A DNA stretch of 10,727 nucleotides from Candidatus Kapaibacterium sp. (GTDB lineage: Bacteria; Bacteroidota; Ignavibacteria; Kapaibacteriales; UBA961): positions 1-10,727 of the forward strand of contig JALRHN010000068.1 of NCBI GenBank assembly GCA_023259575.1. The letters run 5' to 3'. A model generated the notes under the pieces. It had not been told where the DNA came from, did not search any database, and was given only the letters and a program-made list of their open reading frames with translations. This document shows positions 1 to 8,600 of the stretch, piece after piece (within the stretch, counting starts at the first letter, position 1; every line of letters starts with the position of its first letter). The translations under genes were made by a program, and so were the position numbers.

Positions 1-1860
1 CTTGAGGACTTGACCAGTTGTCGCGCTCATTTGATTGATCTTATCACCTGTCACTGCGCGATCTTTGATCTTTGCAGTCGTGACGGCTGAATCTTTCAAT
101 TTGACTGTTGATACAACACCATCTTTGATATAGAGCGAATCAAACTTGCCAAGTACTTCGCCATTTGTTGTGATTCGTGTGATTGTTACATCATTTGTTG
201 AATCTTTATCACCTGTATTGATAATTGTATCATTGCTAATAGCGATGCCTGTTCCTGCCTTGTAAATTCTCACCGAGTCATTTGAAGGTACCCATGTTGT
301 CCCATTCCATTTCAACACTTGACCAGTTGTCGCGCTCATTTGATTGATTTTATCACCAGTCACAGAACGGTCTTTCAACTTGATAGTTGAAATAATACCA
401 TCCTTGATATATAATGAGTCAAATCTTCCGAGTACCTCACCCTTTACGGTAATTCTGTTAATAGTAATATCATCAGTGGTATCTCTATCTCCAATACTTA
501 AGATTGTATCATTTCTTATAATTATACCTTGACCAGGAAAATAGGATCTTTCGATATCGGTAGAAGGAATCCAAGAGCTACCATTCCATTTTAAAACCTG
601 GCCACTTGAGGCACCCATTTGATTTATCTTACTAGAAGTGATTGCACCATCGGCAATTTTATCTCTAGTAACTTTATTGTTTCCTATCGATGGATTTGGG
701 TATGTGCCTGTTAAATCACCACCTGCATTTGACCCAAAAGTAATATCATCATTAGGATTTACATCACCAGTATTTATAATTGAATCATTTGAAATTGCTA
801 TCCCAGCACCAGCATTATATACTTTTCCAATATCATTAGAGGGAACCCATCTAGTTCCATTCCACTTTAGAATTTGGCCATTTGTTGCACCCATCTGATT
901 TAATTTATCGGCTGTAATAACACCATTTGCAATTTTATTATTAGTAATTTTTCCATCTGCTATTAAGGGATTTGGATATGTACCAGTAAGGTCTCCGCCT
1001 GCATTAGAGCCAATAACAACATCATTGGTTGAGTCTCTATCTCCAGTATTTGTTATAATACCATTTTGAATCGAAATTCCCGATCCAGCAGAATATACTT
1101 CTCCTATATCATTAGAAGGCACCCAATTTGATCCATCCCACTTAAGGATTTGTCCTACAGAAGCACCCATCTGAGCAAGTTTAGAAGCTAAAATACTGCG
1201 GTCTAGAATTTTTGAAGATGTAATTGCTGCATCTTTAATATTCTTGGTTTTAACAGCTGAATCAGCTAATTGTAATTCTGTAAAACTGCCATTTATTTTA
1301 ATATCAATTGAACTATCAGGACTTCGAGATGGCCCTAAAGAAGGAGCTAAACTTAAAGAAAGTGTATCACCAAGATTGTTAATTGTTAATCCCGGACTTC
1401 CCTTCAAGAACAGATTACCTGCTAATCCATTTAAGCTCAGCACAGCACCTGTAGCATTTGCTGTTAATCCCTGCGAAGTAATAGAAATTTGGCTCTTAAA
1501 TGAATATGGAGAAGCAACTAATTCAACCCGAGGAGAAAACTCAGGATTACCAGAAACTGTTATTCCAAGCCAATACTGCCTATCGAATGGAATATTCAAA
1601 GGCTGTATAGACCCAAGAATCGCATCAAAAACACCATTTTTTGTCGTCAAACTTTGTGTTTCCGTCCAAACAGAATTTCCACCTGACAATGCATCATATA
1701 ATTGAAATGTAATTGCATATGTGGAATCTACATATGGATCATTTGCTGTTACAAGTAAAAGTCCCTGATACGATAATTTTTGCGGTAACTGGGCAAATAT
1801 TCTACTAGTACTTATTAATACAATACATAATAGAATGAATAGTAACCGAATATTTTTCAT
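1..1860 (-). CDS. Secreted modular-repeat protein (tail-fibre-like repeats), 3' end outside window
   Basis: This open frame begins at ATG 1858-1860 and stays open for 620 codons to base 1, so its C-terminus lies beyond the window. Residues 1-23 form a signal peptide: MKN-R, a Leu/Ile-rich core, then IFA before Gln24. Residues about 24-122 form one domain containing LSYQGLL, FQLYDA, VWTETQS, NGVFDAILGS and ASPYSF. I recognise this pattern from the N-termini of large secreted proteins in Bacteroidota and Ignavibacteria-type genomes. A Gly/Leu-rich linker (about 123-205) leads to modules marked by QMGA..GQ(I/V)LKW(N/D)G..W(V/I)PS.D, with the module Met at residues 231, 323, 415, 508 and 611. Two modules carry GGDLTGTYPNP, a motif also common in phage tail-fibre-like proteins. 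A surface adhesin or fibrous structural role is inferred; no enzyme motif is seen. A C-terminal chaperone or sorting domain may lie outside the window. Frame and export are solid, function is unknown. Confidence 0.88.
   Translation of the reverse strand, partial: MKNIRLLFILLCIVLISTSRIFAQLPQKLSYQGLLLVTANDPYVDSTYAITFQLYDALSGGNSVWTETQSLTTKNGVFDAILGSIQPLNIPFDRQYWLGITVSGNPEFSPRVELVASPYSFKSQISITSQGLTANATGAVLSLNGLAGNLFLKGSPGLTINNLGDTLSLSLAPSLGPSRSPDSSIDIKINGSFTELQLADSAVKTKNIKDAAITSSKILDRSILASKLAQMGASVGQILKWDGSNWVPSNDIGEVYSAGSGISIQNGIITNTGDRDSTNDVVIGSNAGGDLTGTYPNPLIADGKITNNKIANGVITADKLNQMGATNGQILKWNGTRWVPSNDIGKVYNAGAGIAISNDSIINTGDVNPNDDITFGSNAGGDLTGTYPNPSIGNNKVTRDKIADGAITSSKINQMGASSGQVLKWNGSSWIPSTDIERSYFPGQGIIIRNDTILSIGDRDTTDDITINRITVKGEVLGRFDSLYIKDGIISTIKLKDRSVTGDKINQMSATTGQVLKWNGTTWVPSNDSVRIYKAGTGIAISNDTIINTGDKDSTNDVTITRITTNGEVLGKFDSLYIKDGVVSTVKLKDSAVTTAKIKDRAVTGDKINQMSATTGQVLK
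10..48 (-). repeat. Near-identical DNA repeat, copy 1 (partner at 319-357)
   Basis: Bases 10-48 match bases 319-357 at 38 of 39 positions; the one difference is C at 40 versus T at 349. The encoded peptide is the conserved GD-KINQ-MSATTGQ stretch. The equivalent stretches of the other three modules share the protein pattern but are clearly diverged in DNA, so this pair was duplicated or homogenised more recently. Confidence 0.85.
319..357 (-). repeat. Near-identical DNA repeat, copy 2 (partner at 10-48)
   Basis: This is the second copy of the 39-nt stretch described for 10-48, exactly 309 nt (103 codons) away and in the same frame. It is a plausible site for recombination that changes module number. 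Confidence 0.85.
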
Positions 1861-2014
1861 AGATATACTTTAAAGTTAATTCCAAATACTACAGTATTTC
1901 TAGCTTGGTTTTTAATTGATAAGAACTAACTATTTGAAATACTTGATGCTTACACAACATAATACTATCACTAATATTGTAGATTGCACCAATATTTAAT
2001 ATTAACAAAAATTA

Positions 2015-2030
2015 TGCCTAATGTTAGGCA
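2015..2030. promoter_or_regulatory. Operator-like palindrome
   Basis: Two 7-bp arms (TGCCTAA and TTAGGCA) flank a 2-bp centre and form a G+C-containing palindrome inside very A+T-rich DNA. There is no T-run after it, so it is not terminator-like. It lies 155 nt upstream of the repeat-protein start and 124 nt upstream of the ATPase start. The size and symmetry suit a dimeric repressor. The CCTAA/TTAGG half-sites recall those seen in DtxR/MntR-type metal-regulator sites, though in a different arrangement. The regulator's identity is speculation. Confidence 0.4.
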
Positions 2031-2144
2031 ATAGCTTATATCTCAAGTATTATCATGGTAATTATTTAATTATTCTTTCTGATTTGTATAAGAACACTAA
2101 TTTGCGCTAAGAGTAATTACTTTTAAATATAATTATTGAGATTA

Positions 2145-2150
2145 AATAGG
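2145..2150 (+). promoter_or_regulatory. Weak ribosome-binding site deciding the ATPase start
   Basis: AATAGG lies just upstream of tandem ATG codons at 2154 and 2157. It is 3 nt from the first and 6 nt from the second. The TTG at 2136 is in frame but has no comparable site and would make this element coding. It therefore favours an ATG start. Confidence 0.4.
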
Positions 2151-2153
2151 TTC

Positions 2154-4844
2154 ATGATGAATCACCATATATACAGCGAGAGTATAGATTCTATAGAAAA
2201 AAAATACTCGTCTAATTTCATCCTTGGATTGAATGAAGAACAGATAGGAATAAATGAAGAATTGTTTGGTAAGAATATATTACCAGAGCAAAAAAGTGTC
2301 TCAGATTTGACATTATTGTTGAGACAATTCAACAATCCAATAATTTTTATTTTGATTATTGCTGCTATTCTCAATGTGTTTATTGCAGATTCTACTGATG
2401 CTTTGGTGATTATACTTGTCATATTGTTAAATACAAGTATTGGGTTTTATCAAGAAAAAAGAGCAGCTAAAGCATTAAAATCTCTAAAAAAACTTACATC
2501 TCCCACTGCAAGAGTACTTAGAAATTCGATTGTTTCAACTATACAAACACATGAACTTGTTTGTGGTGATATAATATTTGTAGAGAGCGGTACAAGAGTT
2601 CCTGCGGATGCTAGAATCATTGAATGTTATGGATTATCTACAGATGAGGCAATGTTAACAGGTGAAACATTTCCTGTAGATAAATCTAATGAGCAACTTT
2701 CTGAAAATGATATACCACTTGGTGAGCAATACAATATGTTATTTGCCAGCAGTATTGTATTAAAAGGTAGAGGAAAAGCTATAATTGTAGGAGTTGGAAA
2801 GAATACTGAGATTGGAAAAATCACAAAATCTATAGTACAATCGGAATTAACAGAAAGTCCTTTAGAGAAACAAATCAGTACTTTTGGAAAGAAGTTAAGT
2901 ATAGCTATCAGCAGCATTGTTGTTTTGATTTTTATCATAGGTTTTTTGCAAGGTATTGCAGCTTCTGATATGTTATTAACTGCAATTGGTTTAGCTGTAA
3001 GCGCAATACCAGAAGGATTACCAGTTTCTGTTACTATTGCTTTATCAGTTGGAATTGCTAAAATGGCTGAGCATAAAGCCATTATTAGAAGACTAGCAGC
3101 AGTAGAAACTTTAGGGTCTACAACAGTAATATGTACAGATAAAACAGGAACTCTGACAAAAAATCAAATGGTTCTAAAATATCTTGATTTACCTGGACAA
3201 ATGTACTCTTTTTCTGGAAATGGTTATGAAAAACAAGGCGTGATGTCTCCCGAGAATAACGATGCAAAATCTCTTCCTCAAAATCTTAAAATTGCCCTCT
3301 TGATTGCTTCTAAATGCACTGAAACTTCTATATCAGAGCATGCAGGTGAGTATATCATTTCTGGAGATCCCACTGAAGCTGCTTTAATGATTGGTGCTGA
3401 AAAATCTAACATTAATATTCAGTGTTCTGAACAAAGATTAGTGTTACCATTTGAATCAGAAAATAGATTCATGGCTAATTATACAGATTCTGAACTTGGT
3501 TCTTTATTGCTTGTAAAAGGCTCTCCCGAAGCTGTTCTTCCTTTATGTATTTCTACTCTTTCATCTGAAAATATCATTCAGATTATTGATAAACCAACAT
3601 TACAATCCGTAGCGCAAGAAGCTGCAGCTAATGGATTTAGAGTATTAGCTTTAGCATATAAAAATGATGAACATGATAACTGTAATTCTAAAGATGATAT
3701 ACAAGAATTAACATTTATTGGTTTTGCTTATATTCAAGATTCAATTAGACAAGAAGCCGCAGATGCTGTTAATGATTGCAAGCAAGCTGGTATAAGAATT
3801 ATTATGATTACAGGTGATCATCCTGAAACCGCAAATGCAATAGCTTCACATATTCAATTACATACTACAAGTACAAATTCTATAACAGGATTAGAATTAT
3901 CCAAACATGATGAACAATCATTCGATACTGTTTTAAACTCAGTAGATGTATATGCAAGAGTTGCACCAGAGCATAAGTTAAAGATAGTGAAATCCTTACA
4001 GCATTTGGGAAATATAGTTGCAATGACAGGTGATGGAGTAAATGATGCTCCAGCACTAAGTACCGCTGATATTGGAATTGCAATGGGTAGTGGATCTGAT
4101 ATTGCAAAAGAAACAGCATCTATGGTAATTTTAGATGATAATTTTGCTACGATTGTTCAAGCTGTTAGGCGTGGCAGGATTATAGTACATAATTTACAGC
4201 ATATTTTATTGTATATCCTAAGTACAAGTTTAGGTGGCATATTAACTATTGCATTAAGTGTGCTTATTGGATTACCAGTGCCTTTGCTTCCAGGACAGCT
4301 TTTATGGGTTAATTTGGTAACAGATGGAACATCTACATTTCCTTTAGCTTTTGAAAATGAGCATGGTAATGTTATGAATAATAAGCCTAGAAAAAGTGGG
4401 AGCTCATTATTAGAGTCGTTTATGATAGAACGAATCATCGTTTCTGGTATTACGATGATGATTGGAACAATTGGTGTATTTCTTTATTCAATATATGTAT
4501 TGCACAATAGTTTAATTGAATCTCGAACATTAGCTTTTTGTACTTTAGCATTATTCCAAATATGGAATGTGCAAAATTCACGTTCAGCTAATAGATCATT
4601 ATTTTTTACTTTGAATACTCATAAAGAAATCTTAAAACCAATTGGAATTTCTACAAATCCAATGCTATTAGGAATAATGATATTAGCGCTGCTTTTACAA
4701 ATAATTGCTGTTTCGGTGCCATTGTTTAATACTTTATTAAAAACTCATCCTTTGCAATTACAAGAATGGTTTTTGTGTCTAAGTATTTCTCTTTCTATCA
4801 TCATCATTGCAGAATTTCATAAATTTATTCGTAGAAATCACTAA
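2154..4844 (+). CDS. P2-type cation-transporting ATPase (probably Ca2+/Mn2+)
   Basis: This is an 896-residue inner-membrane ion pump that couples ATP hydrolysis to cation export; family length is about 850-950, so it looks complete. In order it has an N-terminal cation-ATPase segment, M1/M2 (about 60-100), an actuator domain with TGE (169-171), M3/M4 with PEGLP (286-290), the phosphorylation motif DKTGT with Asp329, the nucleotide-binding KGSPE (455-459), TGD (553-555), the hinge TGDGVNDAP (625-633), and M5-M10 (about 681-888). PEGLP and NLVTDG place it in the P2 group, not the heavy-metal P1B group. Ion-site residues are Glu287 in M4 and Asn720/Asp724 in M6. The SERCA site-I Glu771 position in M5 is Gly695, and M8 has Gln802 at the Glu908 position, so a single-site SPCA/PMCA-like pump is inferred. 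The start is ATG 2154 (MMNHH), not the in-frame TTG at 2136. A lipoprotein gene follows 9 nt downstream. Exact ion is uncertain. Confidence 0.93.
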   Translation: MMNHHIYSESIDSIEKKYSSNFILGLNEEQIGINEELFGKNILPEQKSVSDLTLLLRQFNNPIIFILIIAAILNVFIADSTDALVIILVILLNTSIGFYQEKRAAKALKSLKKLTSPTARVLRNSIVSTIQTHELVCGDIIFVESGTRVPADARIIECYGLSTDEAMLTGETFPVDKSNEQLSENDIPLGEQYNMLFASSIVLKGRGKAIIVGVGKNTEIGKITKSIVQSELTESPLEKQISTFGKKLSIAISSIVVLIFIIGFLQGIAASDMLLTAIGLAVSAIPEGLPVSVTIALSVGIAKMAEHKAIIRRLAAVETLGSTTVICTDKTGTLTKNQMVLKYLDLPGQMYSFSGNGYEKQGVMSPENNDAKSLPQNLKIALLIASKCTETSISEHAGEYIISGDPTEAALMIGAEKSNINIQCSEQRLVLPFESENRFMANYTDSELGSLLLVKGSPEAVLPLCISTLSSENIIQIIDKPTLQSVAQEAAANGFRVLALAYKNDEHDNCNSKDDIQELTFIGFAYIQDSIRQEAADAVNDCKQAGIRIIMITGDHPETANAIASHIQLHTTSTNSITGLELSKHDEQSFDTVLNSVDVYARVAPEHKLKIVKSLQHLGNIVAMTGDGVNDAPALSTADIGIAMGSGSDIAKETASMVILDDNFATIVQAVRRGRIIVHNLQHILLYILSTSLGGILTIALSVLIGLPVPLLPGQLLWVNLVTDGTSTFPLAFENEHGNVMNNKPRKSGSSLLESFMIERIIVSGITMMIGTIGVFLYSIYVLHNSLIESRTLAFCTLALFQIWNVQNSRSANRSLFFTLNTHKEILKPIGISTNPMLLGIMILALLLQIIAVSVPLFNTLLKTHPLQLQEWFLCLSISLSIIIIAEFHKFIRRNH

Positions 4845-4853
4845 AGATTAAAA

Positions 4854-5567
4854 ATGAAAACTATTTTCTTGTATATATTCACAATCAGTGTATTAAGCTT
4901 GTACAGCTGTAATTCGGTAGTTAATATTCAACCATCTGGTAATATTCAGATGATGAAAAAAAATTGCTCATCATTTCAAGAGCTTGAGATTACTGGAAGA
5001 TTTGATGTCACGGTGTTATATGATAATACTGAATCGTACGAAATCTCAACTGATGATAATATATTGCCATTTGTTGACATTCAGCAAAATGAACGAAGTA
5101 TATCTATATCATTAAAAAAGAAAATGCCCCGCTCGGTTTCTCCGATTAAAATAACGATTCATGTTGCTTCACTTTCAAAGATCAATCTTGATTATGGTGT
5201 AACATTAAAAACTGAGCCTCGTTGTATTGCTGATAGATTAGATCTTTTAATATCTAATGGAAGTTCTTTTCAATCTAATATACAATGCCAACAATTATAT
5301 ATTACTGCATTGTCTGGATCAACTGTCATTCTTAATGGAACAACAAATAGTTTAGATATTATTGCAAAAGAATCATCATCTATTAATGGATTTGAATTAG
5401 CATCCAATGTTGCTCAAGCTCATATTATAGGAGCTAGCTCGCTAAATATTAGTGTTGAAAAAGAATTTTCAGTGCATGCCTCTGAGGGAAGCATGATAAA
5501 TTATCGGGGCACACCTACCTTTCTAAAAAAAATAATAGAAGACGGTTCAAGAATTGAAAAACGATAA
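4854..5567 (+). CDS. Lipoprotein with putative auto-transporter adhesin head GIN domain (DUF2807)
   Basis: This 237-residue protein starts with a lipoprotein signal: MKT, a hydrophobic run, then LYSC with Cys19 as the predicted lipidated residue. It should therefore sit in the outer or inner membrane facing the periplasm or surface. From about residue 42 it follows the DUF2807/GIN pattern: FQELEITGRFDVTVLY, then ISTDDNILPFVDI, then a run of short beta-strand-like repeats with SGSTVILNG, ESSSINGFEL and GASSLNISV, as in a beta-helix. Such proteins are very common in Bacteroidota; their precise role is not known, and 'adhesin head' is a family label only. Its ATG is 9 nt after the ATPase stop, so co-transcription with the pump is very likely. 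It ends inside the A-run that forms the T-run of the convergent terminator. No defect is visible. Confidence 0.8.
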   Translation: MKTIFLYIFTISVLSLYSCNSVVNIQPSGNIQMMKKNCSSFQELEITGRFDVTVLYDNTESYEISTDDNILPFVDIQQNERSISISLKKKMPRSVSPIKITIHVASLSKINLDYGVTLKTEPRCIADRLDLLISNGSSFQSNIQCQQLYITALSGSTVILNGTTNSLDIIAKESSSINGFELASNVAQAHIIGASSLNISVEKEFSVHASEGSMINYRGTPTFLKKIIEDGSRIEKR

Positions 5568-5598
5568 AAAACCCTATAAAGAAGAACTCTTTATAGGG
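5566..5598 (-). terminator. Rho-independent terminator of the LolA-like/propeller operon
   Basis: A perfect 11-bp stem (CCCTATAAAGA at 5572-5582 with TCTTTATAGGG at 5588-5598) encloses a 5-nt loop. Read on the minus strand the stem is followed at once by six T (complement of 5566-5571), the classic intrinsic terminator for the gene ending at 5622. On the plus strand no T-run follows, so it would act only weakly on the ATPase/lipoprotein transcript. The T-run overlaps the TAA (5565-5567) of the convergent lipoprotein gene. Confidence 0.88.
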
Positions 5599-5621
5599 CC
5601 TAAAATCTACAGTGCTTTATG

Positions 5622-8600
5622 CTATTGGATAGTATCAAATTCTTCGCGACTTAGTCTTTTAATTGGTTTTTTCCTCATACCAGAAAGAATAGAATTACAC
5701 ATGGTTATCTGATTAGAAAATACAGTATCAAGAGTTAATTTGATAGATTGTATGTCCTTAGCTATATTATCAATTCGCTTTAATTGCTCGGCACTTGGTT
5801 TGCCAGCATATTGATTAATTGTGCCATAAATACCTGCTAATTTTTCTCTGATTTTATCTTCGCTATCGGCAAATAAAGTGCTTTTTTCAGCCACGATCAA
5901 TGAGTGAAGTGAATCCAATGTCTTAATTGTTTGCTTAACAATCGCATTCTCTTTTTCATCAATGATAGTTTTGATTCTTAAAGAAAGAGTATCCCTTGCA
6001 GCAGTTATTTGTTCTGAAACAAATGCTAAATCATCTACCATCCCCCAACATTTAATAGCAGTTTGATTTTGGGCAATTCTATCTTCCTTTGAATGAACAG
6101 ATTTTTTATCACTTACAATTGTAATAGAACTTGTATACTCTTTTCCATTCTTTTTCACTCTAATGCCATATTCACCTGGTAAAACGGTATAACCAAAATT
6201 ACCACCTCCTGTATTTTGTGAAATAGCAACACGAGGGGCTTTTGTATCCATATTCCATGACAATAAGTTTACTCCCTTCCTTTTTGAAGCTGGAATAGTA
6301 GTTAGAACTGCATTTGTTTTTTTATCAAAAATCTCAATGCTCATATCTCCAATCATATGTCTAGATTTTAAATAATATGCAAATCGAGCTCCTCTATTTG
6401 GATTCGCAGCTGCAAATTCGTCAGAACCACTAAATTCTTGAAATCCAGTTGCAAAAGACATCTCAGATATTCGTGTTGGTAGAAAAGTAAAATCTTCTTT
6501 TAGCGTATTTAGGGACATACCTCTTAATGGAGTTATATCATCGATGATATATGCGCCACGTCCATGAGTACCAATAATCACATCATGATCTCTAGGATGA
6601 ATTGCTATATCTCTAACCGGGATTGACGGAATTTCATTTTTAAATTGAGCCCATGATTCACCAGCATCTATAGAGATAAATAAACCAGATTCTGTTCCAG
6701 CAAATAATAGGTTTTTATTCACTAAATCTTCTCTTATTACATGAGCATAACCTCTTAAAGAATCACTTTTACATTGTTTCCAAGACAAGCCAAAATCGGT
6801 TGACTTTAGAATATAAGTAGCAAAATCTCCTCTGGTATGATCTTCTAATGTTATATAGACAGTTGATTTATCAAAATGGCTCGGTTCTACTGATGAAACC
6901 CATGTATGTGGCTTTATATTTTTAGGTAAATTCTTAGATACATTTTGCCATGTATTTCCACCATTTGATGTACATTGGATATTACCATCATCTGTACCAA
7001 CCCATATAATTTTTTCATCTAAAGGAGATTCATTTATTGTATAAATAGTACAATGATTTTCTGCACTTGTATTATCTTTTGTTACGCCTCCAGATTCAAC
7101 TGGATTATACTTTGACGAATCATTCGTTGTTAAATCTGGAGAAATTCTTTCCCAAGTATCACCATGATTATAAGATCTATGAAGGTATTGAGAACCAATA
7201 TAAAGCGTCTTGGGATTAAGTGTAGATTGAACAATTGGCGTATTCCAATTAAACCGCAATTTTTTCTCTCCTAATTCCTCAAATGGAGAAATAGGCTTTG
7301 TCTCACCAGAATGTAAATGCCTTCTAATTGCCGAACCTCCTTGAGATTCAAAATAAATGATATCCTTGTCTGCTCTATCTCTTACAACAGCAAATCCATC
7401 GCCCCAACCTGTTGGGTTCCAATCTTTGTTCTGTATCGCACTACCACCTTGAATACGATGCGGCGCCATCCAAGAACCATTATCTTGTAAACCACCAAAT
7501 ACATTATATGGCTCTTCAAAATCATAGGAAATATGATACATTTGAGCTAAAGGAAGATTCCTACATTGCGACCAAGTTACTCCCCGATCGAATGTTCGGT
7601 ATACGCCACCATCTGTTCCTAATAAAAGATGTTGAGGATTTTCTGGATCGATCCATAGAGCATGGTGGTCTGGATGATTTCCGCCACCATAACTAAATCC
7701 ATTAAAAGTTTTCCCACCATCATTAGAAATTCCTAATTGAAAAGAAGGTCTATACACTTTATTTTCATTGTATGGATCTACATATAGACAAGAAAAGTAG
7801 AATGGTCTTGCGGTAACGCTAACAGCATTAGACATTTTCTTCCAATTATCCCCATTGTCATCAGAGCGATATAAGCCACTTTCTTTGGATTCGATCATGG
7901 CATACATCGTAGATGGTTTGGAAGGAGCAATAGCAAGAATAATTCTTCCTAAATCGCCTTCAGGCAATGAGTTTGACTGTTTTGTCCAAGTTTTTCCAGC
8001 ATCAGTACTTTTAAACAATCCACTACCTTTACCGCCTGAACTAAAATTCCATGCTTTTCTTCTAAATTCCCACATGGAGGCATAGCAAATATTTGGATTT
8101 TCTGGATTAATTACTATATCTGCACAACCTGTTTTTTCATCTATATAAAGAACTTTCTGAAACGTTTTACCACCATCTTCAGTTCTATAAATACCACGAT
8201 CTTTGCTATCACTCCATAATGCGCCCATGCCTGCAACTAGAGCTATATCAGGATTTTTAGGGTGTAATGCAATTTTTGCAATTCTCTCTACATTTTCAAG
8301 ACCCATTAATTTCCATGAATCACCAGCATCGGTAGTTTTATAAATACCACCACCCAAAGAAACACTATTTCTAACATTACATTCTCCGGTACCAACCCAC
8401 ACTACAGAATCTTGATATCTTGGGTCTATGCTAATGCAACCAATAGACTGTTGTTTCTCTTTGCTAAAAATTGCTTTAAATGTTGTTCCATTATCTTTAG
8501 ACTTCCACACTCCACCAGCTGCGGATCCAACATAGATACACAGTCTTTTTTCTTTTGGATTATCACCACTTGGTAAATAAAGTGCTTCTAGAGCTGTGAC

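Larger units (their letters stand above)
1..1185 (-). repeat. In-frame tandem modules of 92, 92, 93 and 103 codons
   Basis: The anchor Met codon of each module (in QMGA or QMSA) lies at 1168-1170, 892-894, 616-618, 337-339 and 28-30, giving spacings of 276, 276, 279 and 309 nt. All are multiples of three. Each anchor is followed by GQ(I/V)LKW(N/D)G..W(V/I)PS.D and then a segment like Y.AG.GI.I.NDTI.NTGD. Two kinds of linker follow. Modules starting at residues 231 and 323 carry SNAGGDLTGTYPNP; modules starting at 415 and 508 carry GEVLG(R/K)FDSLYIKDG. The 103-codon module gains about ten residues by doubling its last element (VKLKDSAV then AKIKDRAV). The repeats are seen directly. That they form a trimeric or beta-structured shaft is inference. 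Confidence 0.9.
1861..2153. other. Divergent intergenic region between the repeat protein and the cation ATPase
   Basis: This stretch separates the minus-strand repeat-protein start at 1860 from the ATPase start at 2154, so it must hold both promoters. It is very A+T rich. A perfect TATAAT occurs at 2128-2133, 20 nt upstream of the ATPase ATG, but without a convincing -35 box at 17 nt; a TATAAG at 2087-2092 is another candidate. I found no clear Bacteroidota-type TAnnTTTG element on either strand. The only sharply structured element is the palindrome at 2015-2030. No open frame looks coding here. Confidence 0.6.

Noticed and set aside
1..1185. Regular repeats as a CRISPR array or a non-coding satellite
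   Set aside because: The period is about 276-309 nt, always a multiple of three, and the reading frame is open throughout with conserved peptide motifs.
1244..1705. A 153-codon plus-strand open frame, with smaller ones at 344-532 and 638-898, opposite the repeat gene
   Set aside because: They lie antisense to a frame that has a signal peptide and conserved repeats, and their translations look like low-complexity reverse reading with no start signal.
1..1860. Prophage tail-fibre gene
   Set aside because: The protein has a Sec signal peptide and a Bacteroidota-type secreted N-terminal domain, and no phage structural, lysis or integrase gene is nearby.
1998..2015. AATATT-T-AATATT near-palindrome as an operator
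   Set aside because: It is pure A+T in an A+T-rich spacer and is expected by chance.
2136..2153. TTG start of the ATPase six codons upstream
   Set aside because: Tandem ATG codons at 2154/2157 follow an AATAGG element, and the extra residues add nothing typical of the family.
2162..4438. Minus-strand open frames opposite the ATPase (2162-2422, 2627-3082, 3880-4119, 4157-4438)
   Set aside because: They are shadows of a gene with all P-type ATPase motifs; none has a ribosome-binding site or recognisable domain.
7412..8085. Plus-strand open frames opposite the propeller gene (7412-7696, 7855-8085)
   Set aside because: They are antisense to Asp-box coding sequence and have no family resemblance.
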